From assembly GCF_000026365.1 (NCBI RefSeq), contig NC_012995.1, positions 312,501-376,500 of the forward strand: a stretch of 64,000 nucleotides of DNA, in the 5' to 3' direction. A program made the translations under genes and the position numbers. Shown one piece after another: positions 34,801-46,632 of this stretch (positions are counted from its first letter, which is position 1; every line of letters begins with the position of its first letter). This DNA comes from Zygosaccharomyces rouxii (lineage: Eukaryota; Ascomycota; Saccharomycetes; Saccharomycetales; Saccharomycetaceae). A model generated the notes under the pieces. That model made no database searches. It saw only the letters and a program-made list of their open reading frames with translations, and had not been told where the DNA came from.

Positions 34801-35530
34801 AAACCGAACTTGCTAATCGGAGGATATGGATAAGTTTTGTGGTCAATTCATTATCTTGGGGATTTTTCTTTTTAGATAAAGCCTCTTGTACAGTAGATCT
34901 AAGGGCCTGTAAAGTAAAATTGGCTACAGTTGCGGATATTACTCGACCAGCTACGGATCCTGGAGCTGCATGCGACACAACGGAATGAACGGCCTCTTGA
35001 GATCTCTTACGAACTTTTGGTCTTGGATCCAACGATAATTCTAACAATCCATTAAGACCTCTTCTTGGTGTGATATTTAACTCTTGAGAATTCCCCCAAG
35101 ATTGTGAATGTTGGGAAATAAGTAATATTTCTAGACATCCGATAGCAGATCTAATTAAAGGTGCATCTGCACTTTCGTCAGTAATACAAGGGGCCACCTT
35201 AGTCAATAGTTCTGCAAATTTTTCTCTCAACAATGGTGCTGGTGTCGACCTCAAAGAAATGTCTAGTAGATAACATGCAGATGTCGCTAGTTGTAAATCA
35301 CCAATAGCTCTTGTTACTGGATCAGCTGCCTGGTCAAGCAACGAAATAAATGCAACTGTATAATTAACAGGACTAGTATTTTGGGACTGGCCATTTTGTA
35401 AATTTTCTTCAACAGCTGAAAGTACAATAGCTACATGCTTTTGGTTATCCAAATTAGAATTGATCTGACGCCTTATTTTGTCAAACTTCTCTTGCATACC
35501 CATTTCAAGACCCACAGAATCGTTACTCAT
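31886..35530 (-). CDS. RRP12: Ribosome biogenesis and export factor Rrp12
   Basis: The predicted 1214-residue HEAT/ARM-repeat protein has no enzyme motif. Landmarks are the N-terminal EKFDKIRRQINSNLDNQKH, many paired helices through about residue 1010, and a Lys/Asp-rich C-terminal tail ending GGKYKSKKKL. In the family Rrp12 binds Ran and nuclear-pore components and is needed for export of both pre-ribosomal subunits and for 18S maturation. The frame continues upstream to TTG at 35536, and the ATG at 35530 begins MSNDSVGLEMG. The shared promoter with MRPS16 contains a PAC array and an RRPE element, the standard ribosome-biogenesis signature, which supports the call. Confidence is very high. 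Confidence 0.95.
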   Translation of the reverse strand: MSNDSVGLEMGMQEKFDKIRRQINSNLDNQKHVAIVLSAVEENLQNGQSQNTSPVNYTVAFISLLDQAADPVTRAIGDLQLATSACYLLDISLRSTPAPLLREKFAELLTKVAPCITDESADAPLIRSAIGCLEILLISQHSQSWGNSQELNITPRRGLNGLLELSLDPRPKVRKRSQEAVHSVVSHAAPGSVAGRVISATVANFTLQALRSTVQEALSKKKNPQDNELTTKLIHILRLASSVLSTGQWPSSQIEPLCDLLLEVTKSSDQYLVSTTFECFENLFKALAEKSDDSQEPDGKSLRILDIILSLKPSTSDTHLAGSWIAVIVKGMSAYAAHKPLQCFVKVPELFKVMSQFLASETPEVYFSASQCLMAVLSEIVNDQILLFPPAVDGTTFETVDEVITELAEIFTELLSVRYSHCAKDILKVLAVAFRKFRFRANPEFLRPLEIVGEWRTNEENFLEFRNEAEEAIGAAISSMGTDVVLGCLPLNLENPSDQRPGRAWLLPLIRDNTRNTKLSTFIRDLVPVSQSFESKFEKLPKESVQLKIFQTVVDQIWSTLPHFCELPTDLRDAFTGGFGSELSSIMYAKVQSRTTICNALKVLVESNLLYAGGALKEDVMLQQQFPVTEAQKNLEYLGTMASNLLAVLFNVYTQTASNARAFILETIESYLKVTTKEDLEKTFNNVCGLLKNAMDEEFKKSGKGKPELTATLLDIVVCMTKYLPPSSYPALFTIFGSTVVSQDALIQKRAYRIITRLAELESGSEALSNFMSDIENVVLNNSSSVQTSSKASRLGAIRSLVNLIPSNHMDFIVRVAAEVILSTKDVNEKSREAGFECLITMAKRMEEPGSIIRLSQVPGYEEGAPDQPSSTSEFFKIIAAGLIGQSQHMVSSTIQAFACLIFEFRDVVEESVLLDVYDTVALYLTSNSREIVKSAIGFAKVAVLSLPTELVRPKVPELIPNLLRWSHEHTGHFKAKVKHIIERLIRKFGYDFIAANFPQEDLRLLANIRKVKNRSKRGKSVEDEAAPATDGMASAKGSRFMNAFDEAVYNSSDDEGNESDEEQGNLKNRSKQFIMESGENPLDLLDSQTLAHISSTRPKKFNKNERRAPLEDGMFSFDAEGKLVVNDREKQVEEDPLQSVTSGIDAYMDAVKQGPIRGQRNRLKFKKGARSGANGSDDEVDDDLKLPKKTADSKNKIGKGPKRGGKYKSKKKL

Positions 35531-35599
35531 GGTCAAATCAGTTCGAAATGGTTACTTTAGTGTGGATATGAATCGATTTTATTATCTATTTTTTATTTT

Positions 35600-35646
35600 G
35601 AGATGAGATGAGATGAGATGAGATGCGATGAGCTTCTGAAAAATTT
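35600..35646. promoter_or_regulatory. Tandem GATGA array, PAC box and RRPE between RRP12 and MRPS16
   Basis: AGATG pentamers repeat five times from 35601 (with a G before them at 35600) and run directly into GCGATGAG (35625-35632), the PAC core bound by Dot6/Tod6. Four bases later comes TGAAAAATTT (35637-35646), the rRNA-processing element bound by Stb3. Together these two motifs mark ribosome-biogenesis promoters. The module is about 70-115 bp from the RRP12 ATG on one side and about 80-125 bp from MRPS16 on the other. Confidence 0.85.
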
Positions 35647-35726
35647 GCAATACTAAAGTGAAAAAAAAAAAATTGAAATAATACAGCACAAGAAACACAA
35701 TCAAACAATCAAATATTAATTTCCCA

Positions 35727-36086
35727 ATGTCTCGTGGACTGGTGAGAATAAGGCTAGCAAGATTTGGTAGGGTCAATAACCCAGTATACAACATTGTAGT
35801 TGCTAGGGCTTTCAAGGCAAGAGACACCAAACCAATTGAAGTACTTGGAACATATAATCCAGTGCCCAAACCATTGACTGTACAACAGAAGAAATCAGGT
35901 ATTTTACCAACAAAGGATATTCAATTAGATTTCGATAGAGCCAAATATTGGATTGGTGTTGGCGCACAACCAAGTGACACAGTAACGAGTCTGCTCAGGA
36001 AATGTGGTATACTTGATGAAAACTGGGGACATGACTATCAGAGCCAGAAACCGTTGGTCTCACCAATGAAGGAAGTTACTGAATGA
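35727..36086 (+). CDS. MRPS16: Mitochondrial small-subunit ribosomal protein bS16m
   Basis: The 119-residue protein opens with [20 protein letters not shown] and continues with [20 protein letters not shown] and YNPVP, the bacterial S16 fold. The N-terminus is basic and could serve as a mitochondrial targeting signal. S. cerevisiae Mrps16 is 121 residues. Nuclear genes for mitochondrial ribosomal proteins are not normally PAC/RRPE targets, so the shared upstream module probably serves mainly the divergent RRP12. Confidence is very high. Confidence 0.95.
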   Translation: MSRGLVRIRLARFGRVNNPVYNIVVARAFKARDTKPIEVLGTYNPVPKPLTVQQKKSGILPTKDIQLDFDRAKYWIGVGAQPSDTVTSLLRKCGILDENWGHDYQSQKPLVSPMKEVTE

Positions 36087-36329
36087 AACGGATATTAGCA
36101 AAGAGGGAACAAAAGTCATCATGTAAATAACGAAGTATAATATAATACAAAGATAAGTAAATATAAAATAGAAGTAAAATAAAGCCAGAGACAAACCGAC
36201 AACTTAGGTCATAATTGGGATTGTAAAATAGGGATTTACCAGTGGCTGGGTATATGTATCGAAAAGTGAATAAAATGGACATTGCATTAAAGTATCTTTA
36301 GTTCATGATAATGTTAATTTTGGTTCAGT

Positions 36330-37505
36330 TTATCTTTTAAATCTAAGCGATTCCCTTTTTCTTCTCAGAGTAATACCAGGATCTTCCATACTTGCCATTG
36401 GTGGTGGATTTATAGGGGAATTCATACCGTTACAAACTTGGGGGCCACCTAATCCAATGCTACGTTGTCTAGTAGGAAATCCATTAAGAACACCACCAAA
36501 TCCAGATGATGACAAATTCGTTTCACTGTTAGTTGGTGTTAAACCACACATACCGCTATTATTTGTATCAGATCTCGTACGTACCAGTCCAGGTTGATTT
36601 AACAACAGTTGTGAAGAATTCGACCTTGTCCGTATCAGATTCCCACCGCCATTACTACCTGGCCTTGCAGATGTAAAATTCCAACCATTAAAGTAATCTT
36701 GACTTGGTTGTCTTCGTAAACCATCAGGTCGTGATGGAGCTTCAAAAGGTGCAGCACTATCCATCCAATGTGGTGGTAGCTGTGGTATTGAAACAGCAGA
36801 TCCACTACGTGACAAATAAGAATCCTTATGAACTTCTTCTAACAGTCTATGCCTTATGAGCGTTAGCAGCCAGCTATTCCTCTCGTAACCAATTTCTACA
36901 CCTTTATTCTCAGATTCTTCAACTGCTATTTTAGCAACACGGTCTAATATACCGGATGGTGGATTATTACTATCAAATGGTGTTACAGTAGGGTCTGAAC
37001 AAACATTTTGATAGACTTCCAACATCAGTGCTAAGAATTGCGGTGTAAAACTACCTGACCCACTCACACCTGAATGCGACGATACTGAATTCCAACCACT
37101 ACCACTATTAGCACCAGCGTGGAAATCTGAAATCGAACTTGATAACGAACTCGTCGTATTCTGTCTCCCTCTCGTTCTTAAATATGGTGGGAAAGGCGGT
37201 TGTGGCTGTCCTACTCCAGTGGGACCACCCAAACCAGAACCATTAAATTGAGGTTGCGTATCCATTGGTGTGGAAATCGGGGTTCTTACAAACGGATCCA
37301 TAGAAATAACATCGTCATCATTATCCATCATTTTCTCATCAACACCACTGTTAAACATCAAAGGCTGTGGTTGTTGTAAAACTTCATAACTATCAATACC
37401 AGATTCCATTCCTACCTCAGTATTATTATTACCATCAACCTGGAGCTCTAATTGCTCCTTACGTTTATTTTTAGTATGGAACCTTGGAAATCTGTCAAGT
37501 AGCAT
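36330..37505 (-). CDS. CIP1: Cip1-like cyclin-dependent kinase inhibitor
   Basis: The 391-residue protein is low-complexity, rich in Ser, Asn, Gly and Pro, with no enzymatic domain. It starts MLLDRFPRFHTKNKRKEQ and ends with a basic TLRRKRESLRFKR. Several Thr-Pro and Ser-Pro sites are present (for example TPISTPMDTQ), suggesting CDK phosphorylation. One more ordered stretch, about 155-230 (FLALMLEVYQNVCSDPTVTP then NSWLLTLIRHRLLEEVHKD), may be the conserved core. The call rests on its place beside MRPS16 (YPL013C/YPL014W order) plus similarity at both ends. In S. cerevisiae Cip1 inhibits Cln-Cdk1 during G1 and stress. An MCB box lies 172 bp upstream. Confidence is moderate to good. Confidence 0.75.
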   Translation of the reverse strand: MLLDRFPRFHTKNKRKEQLELQVDGNNNTEVGMESGIDSYEVLQQPQPLMFNSGVDEKMMDNDDDVISMDPFVRTPISTPMDTQPQFNGSGLGGPTGVGQPQPPFPPYLRTRGRQNTTSSLSSSISDFHAGANSGSGWNSVSSHSGVSGSGSFTPQFLALMLEVYQNVCSDPTVTPFDSNNPPSGILDRVAKIAVEESENKGVEIGYERNSWLLTLIRHRLLEEVHKDSYLSRSGSAVSIPQLPPHWMDSAAPFEAPSRPDGLRRQPSQDYFNGWNFTSARPGSNGGGNLIRTRSNSSQLLLNQPGLVRTRSDTNNSGMCGLTPTNSETNLSSSGFGGVLNGFPTRQRSIGLGGPQVCNGMNSPINPPPMASMEDPGITLRRKRESLRFKR

Positions 37506-38569
37506 ATGCAGCTGGGAAATTAGAGATAAGGGGAATGATGGGGAAGCGTTGTAGATTCCTGTTAATTAAAATACTTTAGGACTCACAGAGGCTCAAATTA
37601 TGTCCGAAAGCAATTTGAATAAAGACTAATTAGCCCACAACTTTATACTTTCACAATTCTTCACCAAAAAAAACCCACGCGTACCTGCAATAGTGGATAC
37701 AGAGAATAAACAAAAGTTGACTGTGCCTGTGGTACTTGTTACTACTAGTAGTTAGAAAGCACTACGTGTGCAAGCTATTGTTCCCTTTCTCAGAAGCCAA
37801 ACACCTAAAAGCAAATTTAGATTTCCTAGGAAACCTCATCTTCCTTCGAAATTTAATCACTCTCTTGCTTAGTGAATGAGAATATGAATAAATGGATTCA
37901 ATAAACCAGAACACCAATTATCAAACTAGTTCATATCCACTTTTTGAGATTTTAATTTCTGTTCCGGTAAACTAATTAGTTGAAAATAGCTTAAATAGGG
38001 GAAAGAATTAGCATCCGTATTGAAACACGTTAATAGTTTCGTTTCACCTATCCTTTACCAGTATTAAAATTAGTCGATTAACGTCGTTGTTGTTGTTCGC
38101 CCCTTCGTATTTCGAGAGTCTGTATGCATTGTCCATCCAAATATTATCGCGTCTTGCTTGTCTCCCTAAAATTAGTTTCGACGATTTTAACTCTTTTAGT
38201 AACAATAAATCATCCACCAGCCACTTGCATTTGTATTAGCATTGGCATTTGCATTCGAATATTGCTCCGGCTGATGCTGATGCTGAAGCTAAAGCTGATA
38301 CTATTGAGTACATAATTGATGTTTCAACGATTTGCTACAGGAGTATCCTAGTTTAGGGCCAGCTCGCCATCATAACAATCTGTAGTCCTGAAATCCCTTA
38401 GACACGATTTTATAGTTCTTGCAAAGTTATTGCTGATTCGTTCTAGTCGCCTAGACACTTGCATCCTTTTGTTCTTATTCTTATTCTTGTTCTTTAGATT
38501 TGATGCGATTCTTTACACGAGCGATGAGCTAGAATTTGACGCAGGGAACAAAGGAACGGGATAATAGAA
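37506..38569. promoter_or_regulatory. 1.06-kb divergent CIP1/CHL1 intergenic region with MCB and PAC-type sites
   Basis: This is the longest gene-free stretch of the window. ACGCGT (37677-37682), an MBF-type MCB box, lies 172 bp before the CIP1 ATG. A perfect GCGATGAG PAC core (38521-38528) lies 42 bp before the CHL1 ATG. A short GCTGAT-type direct repeat occupies about 38268-38301, and TTCTTA repeats occur at about 38470-38495. A 63-codon hydrophobic ORF (38124-38315) is not convincing. This stretch is one edge of the inverted six-gene block. No tRNA or transposon remnant was seen. Confidence 0.55.
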
Positions 38570-40981
38570 ATGTCAGTGACATTTAACCACCCCTACGATC
38601 CGTATGATATCCAATTGGAATTGATGCGATGTGTCTACGATGCACTATCTCATGGGAAAAAGCTGTGTATTGTAGAATCCCCGACAGGTACCGGTAAGAC
38701 ACTATCGCTCATATGCTCAGTATTGACTTGGTTGAGAGACAACAAGGCAGATCTGTTGATGGGTAAGGATGGGGAAGGACAAGAAGATGAAGATGAAGAT
38801 GAACCTGACTGGGTGAATCAGAGTTATGTTGGATCAGTTTTAAGTGATCAAATTCAGTTGACTCAGGATTATGAGGCATATCTCGAACAGCTCAGGAACA
38901 AAAAGATTATAGTAAGGGATCAAGAACTTAGAGACACGAAAAGACGTAAATTAAATCGTGTAGATGTTAAGATCGATAACAATAGAGATGATGAATTCTT
39001 ACCACAAGAGTACTATTCAGATGATGAGGAACAGGGTACGGATGGTGTCACGTTGGGTAGGGAAGTTAAGGATATGCTGGCTAAATTAAATGGGGTTGCT
39101 AAAAATGAGCAAGATAAATTTGATATTGACCATTTAAATCCTATAAAGGTTTATTTTGCGTCTAGAACTCATTCACAATTGAGGCAGTTTGCATCCCAGT
39201 TGAGATTACCAATTTTCCCTCCATCTTTACCTAATGTTAAAAATGAATCCATAAAACACTTGCCATTAGGCTCCAGAAAACAATTATGTATTAACCCACA
39301 AGTTAGTCGATTGAAGTCTACAGATGCAATCAATGATGCTTGTAAGGAATTACAACAAAATGGTAAGAACGGCTGCAAATTTAAACAAAATATTAATAAC
39401 CAACTAGAACAAGAATTTAGAGATAGATCATTTACATCTATTCACGACATTGAAGATCTGGCCGCCTTGGGTCAATCACTTGATATCTGTCCATATTATG
39501 CATCAAGAGATTCTTTGACAAGTGCAGAAATTATCACATTACCGTATCAATTCTTACTTTTTCAATCCACTAGAGAAAGTTTAGGATTAGATTTGAAAAA
39601 CTCTGTGGTTGTGATTGATGAGGCTCATAACCTTATTGATACAGTCAATGCAATTCATTCAAGTGAGATTTCTTTACAAGATTTACAAAGTGTCAAAACT
39701 GGACTAACTAATTATTTGAGCAAATTTAAATCAAGACTAGGTCCCGGTAACAGAGTTAATTTGATGAAATTGATTAAATTGATAGATGTTCTAATTATTT
39801 TCACAAGGCAAAATTATAAGAAACCAGGTCAAGTTATAGACCCAATTGAGATTCTTAGTGGTAATGCTGACACTTTGAATATTCATAAGATTAACAAATA
39901 CATTAAAATCAGTAAAATCTCCTACAAGATTCAGTCCTATATGCAATCTGTAGAGAAGGACCAAGGAATTAATAACCCAGGACAGCCATTGCTATTCAAA
40001 ATCGCCTCGTTCATTACCTGTCTTACTTATCCTACTCAAGAGGGTAAATTCTTTTTCGAAAAAGGTCCTAGTATTAAATATATGCTATTGCAACCTGATA
40101 AATGTTTCCAAAGCGTCTTGGAAGACTCAAGATGTGTCATATTGGCCGGTGGTACCATGCAACCTGTTTCTGACGTTTTAGAAAATCTTTTCCCTACTGT
40201 AAGCAATAATCAATTGGTTAACTTTTCATGCGACCACGTTATTCCTGATGATAATTTAGGTACTTATGTCTTACAAGAACCTCAGATTGAACTTACTTTT
40301 GAGAAAAGGGAACAACCACAGGTATTGAGACAAATGGGGGAATTTTACTTGCAATTATCAAAAGCAGTTCCGTTGACTGGAGGTATTGTTGGTTTTTTCC
40401 CCAGTTATCAATACTTGCAATTCGTCATTGATCATTGGAAGAAGACAGGTTTATGGTCACAATTGACTAAATTAAGAAAGGTTAATTATGAGACTAAAAG
40501 TGGTGAAGATCCCTTACCTGAATACACTGAAGCAGTCGACAAAGGTGAAGGTGCCATGCTGTTTGCCGTTGTCGGTGGGAGATTGTCAGAAGGTATAAAT
40601 TTCCAAGATAATCTCTGCAGAGCTATCGTAATGACTGGATTGCCTTTCCCCAACGTCTTCAGTGGTGAAATGATGGTTAAAAGATCCCATTTGGAAAATA
40701 AAATATTACAAAAAGGTGGCACAAGACAAGATGCCATGAGTGCCACTAAACTTTTTTTTGAAACCATTTGCCTTAAAGCCGTGAATCAAAGTGTCGGTAG
40801 AGCCATTAGACACGCAAACGATTATGCCAATATCTATCTTTTAGATAAAAGGTATGGAAATCCTCATACCCAAGAGAAACTTTCACACTGGGTGAGTAAA
40901 CGCCTTCAACCACAATCTGATCTCGATTCTATTATGGATAGTACTCGGCGGTTTTTCGCAAATAAGGAAGAAGTTAAATAA
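38570..40981 (+). CDS. CHL1: Iron-sulfur superfamily 2 DNA helicase Chl1 (DDX11 family)
   Basis: The 803-residue XPD/FANCJ-type helicase has a Q-like NHPYDPYDIQLELM start and Walker A SPTGTGKTLS (about residue 40). Cysteines for the 4Fe-4S cluster lie between motifs Ia and II (LCINPQV, NDACKEL, NGCKFKQN, DICPYYA). The Walker B box is VVVIDEAHNLID, and motif VI is QSVGRAIRHANDYA near the C-terminus. In the family Chl1 acts with Ctf4 and the cohesin loader to establish sister-chromatid cohesion in S phase. The S. cerevisiae protein is about 861 residues. Its stop is only 7 bp from the convergent TFC8 stop. Confidence is very high. Confidence 0.95.
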   Translation: MSVTFNHPYDPYDIQLELMRCVYDALSHGKKLCIVESPTGTGKTLSLICSVLTWLRDNKADLLMGKDGEGQEDEDEDEPDWVNQSYVGSVLSDQIQLTQDYEAYLEQLRNKKIIVRDQELRDTKRRKLNRVDVKIDNNRDDEFLPQEYYSDDEEQGTDGVTLGREVKDMLAKLNGVAKNEQDKFDIDHLNPIKVYFASRTHSQLRQFASQLRLPIFPPSLPNVKNESIKHLPLGSRKQLCINPQVSRLKSTDAINDACKELQQNGKNGCKFKQNINNQLEQEFRDRSFTSIHDIEDLAALGQSLDICPYYASRDSLTSAEIITLPYQFLLFQSTRESLGLDLKNSVVVIDEAHNLIDTVNAIHSSEISLQDLQSVKTGLTNYLSKFKSRLGPGNRVNLMKLIKLIDVLIIFTRQNYKKPGQVIDPIEILSGNADTLNIHKINKYIKISKISYKIQSYMQSVEKDQGINNPGQPLLFKIASFITCLTYPTQEGKFFFEKGPSIKYMLLQPDKCFQSVLEDSRCVILAGGTMQPVSDVLENLFPTVSNNQLVNFSCDHVIPDDNLGTYVLQEPQIELTFEKREQPQVLRQMGEFYLQLSKAVPLTGGIVGFFPSYQYLQFVIDHWKKTGLWSQLTKLRKVNYETKSGEDPLPEYTEAVDKGEGAMLFAVVGGRLSEGINFQDNLCRAIVMTGLPFPNVFSGEMMVKRSHLENKILQKGGTRQDAMSATKLFFETICLKAVNQSVGRAIRHANDYANIYLLDKRYGNPHTQEKLSHWVSKRLQPQSDLDSIMDSTRRFFANKEEVK

Positions 40982-40988
40982 TCATAGT

Positions 40989-42734
40989 TCAACAAGTTTG
41001 CATTGTAGTTCCTGTATATACACTTTCGTTGTTAAGAGCCTCTAACAACGTCTTGGTGAACCAACCGTAATTGTTAAACGTATCTCTTTTAATATCTATT
41101 ACTCTCTGATTGCTTATGGGACAAACTTTAACTTTGGTAGTGAGAATGGGTAAAAGTGTCACTGCACATCTTCTCCAGGCATGGTTTTGCTCAGACACGA
41201 TTACAGTGGGGTCATTATTTTGATTGAAATCAAAACTTTCAGTTATGAAATCACTTTGCATTTCTAGGGCTCCGACTTCAACAGGGCTCTCAGTCCCCAA
41301 AACATTTGCCAATGACTGTACACATGCCTTATCCAGTGGATTTTCAAGGTCAAGTTTTCTAGTGATGGCAAATTCAAAGATAGCCCTGCGGAACAAATCT
41401 ATCGAGGGCTTATCCTCAATGAAGTTGAAAAATCGCAGTTTATTCAACTGGTTATCATTCATAAAGACACTAAGATATGTCTTGAAATCCATATGCAAGT
41501 CATAAACTTGTTTATTCAAAATACTATCACTTGTATCATTGGTGACAACCGGTAAAGTACATCTGTAGATCTGATAGGTCTGATACCATGCTAACCCAAT
41601 AGCCTTTTTAGAGATCTGCCACGATTCAAACAATGGTATGAAAGTGATATTGAATTGGCGTTCAGAGACAATTCTATAGCGCGTAGATATTCTTTCCATG
41701 CTGTATGCAATGGCGACAGAGTATCCATCCGGCGATAATTCGACACCATGGATTAACATGGTTGCTTCATATTTACCGAATTCGTTGGAAATCGTACTCC
41801 ATTTCTTGAATTTGCGCTCCAAATGAGGTGACACCCTATGATCAGGAACAATCGTCAACTCATCATCAAATTTCACTTTACAGCTCGTTCTATCAGATAT
41901 CAATATCACACAATTGGGTTCCTGCAGTAGCGGTATTATATAAAATTCATCACCAGGTCCCAATTTCAAACTACAAGACTTTTGAGTTACCGGTTCCAAA
42001 CAATAGAAATGACCTGCCGCTGTGATCAAAACACAAACTCCAACAATTTTGACATCCACAATCTTAAATCTGCAAGGGGATTTGACCTGTGTTACCTCGT
42101 AACCTTTTGCAACATCTACAGCATATGCAGAATTGTCATCTAGGGCTGCGACAATGGCATCTTGTTCCCAACATATATGTGTGACCCAATTCTCGCCCTC
42201 ATTTAACTGTACGCATTGAGTTACACAGTAAGAGAGTTCTTCATCATTTGTCCTCTCCAATTTGAATACGACCAATTCACTAGCTTCGTTACCCACCACT
42301 ATATAATTACCATCAGGGCTCCATTGTAAACTGTGGTAAGATCGACGCTCTACACTTTTGTCACCCTCATCCAAACTGGCAAGCAATCTTTGGTCCTTAA
42401 AGATGAGTACATTCAAATTGTTGGTCAATATCGCTAGTAAACTATCCACAGGTGATGGTTTGCATAGCTTTGCATGAGACACGGGTTGTGAATTGAGTAG
42501 AGAGTTCATAGTAGCATGGTCAAATTCAAATTTATTAGAATACTCAAGTGCATGATCCTTCACATGAAATAGATTTTTGGAAGTGTTTTCAACATCCTTA
42601 CGGAATATAGGTTGTCCAATGCATATCTCTGGATAGGTCGTCATGTAAAGACTACCGTCGCGACCCCAGTGTAAATTGTGATGCCAGTCCTGAAATTCTC
42701 TTCTGTTGATCACTAAATCCCTTAGTAGCTTCAT
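40989..42734 (-). CDS. TFC8: TFIIIC subunit tau60 (Tfc8)
   Basis: The 581-residue protein starts MKLLRDLVINRREFQDW and contains CIGQPIFRKDVENTSKNLFHVKDHALE and a PSPVDSLLAIL region. These closely match S. cerevisiae Tfc8 (588), the tau60 subunit of the RNA polymerase III factor TFIIIC that bridges DNA-bound tauB to TBP. The N-terminal half has beta-propeller (WD-like) character (SLQWSPDGNYIVVGNEASEL) and the C-terminal half is helical. The reading frame is open to a TTG at 42743, and the ATG at 42734 is chosen because it starts the conserved sequence. It is divergent from NCR1 across 166 bp, where a TGATGAGCT element (42784-42792) resembles a PAC box. Confidence is high. Confidence 0.94.
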   Translation of the reverse strand: MKLLRDLVINRREFQDWHHNLHWGRDGSLYMTTYPEICIGQPIFRKDVENTSKNLFHVKDHALEYSNKFEFDHATMNSLLNSQPVSHAKLCKPSPVDSLLAILTNNLNVLIFKDQRLLASLDEGDKSVERRSYHSLQWSPDGNYIVVGNEASELVVFKLERTNDEELSYCVTQCVQLNEGENWVTHICWEQDAIVAALDDNSAYAVDVAKGYEVTQVKSPCRFKIVDVKIVGVCVLITAAGHFYCLEPVTQKSCSLKLGPGDEFYIIPLLQEPNCVILISDRTSCKVKFDDELTIVPDHRVSPHLERKFKKWSTISNEFGKYEATMLIHGVELSPDGYSVAIAYSMERISTRYRIVSERQFNITFIPLFESWQISKKAIGLAWYQTYQIYRCTLPVVTNDTSDSILNKQVYDLHMDFKTYLSVFMNDNQLNKLRFFNFIEDKPSIDLFRRAIFEFAITRKLDLENPLDKACVQSLANVLGTESPVEVGALEMQSDFITESFDFNQNNDPTVIVSEQNHAWRRCAVTLLPILTTKVKVCPISNQRVIDIKRDTFNNYGWFTKTLLEALNNESVYTGTTMQTC

Positions 42735-42807
42735 AATCAACAATATCCATTCAATTGAGTCTAATCTTGTTAAACGTTCCGCGTGATGAGCTATAAGTTC
42801 TGTTTAG

Positions 42808-46443
<3,636 letters not shown>

Positions 46444-46632
46444 GTTATCTTTAATTTTTTTAGTTTTTCTAATGACAATTTATAATTACTGACATTTTCT
46501 TCACCGCTGGATTTTGATGCCCTCGGAGGCCTATGAAAAAATGTCTTGAAAGCACAGTAGAAGGATGCAGTTCAATGATTGAAGAAATCCGCTTTAGATG
46601 CCATGAATTATTGAATATAAGGACTAATCTTG

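Noticed and set aside
38124..38315. 63-codon hydrophobic ORF in the CIP1/CHL1 gap
   Set aside because: Low-complexity Leu/Ile/Cys composition from short DNA repeats, no recognisable homology, and near the divergent promoter. I cannot support it as a gene.
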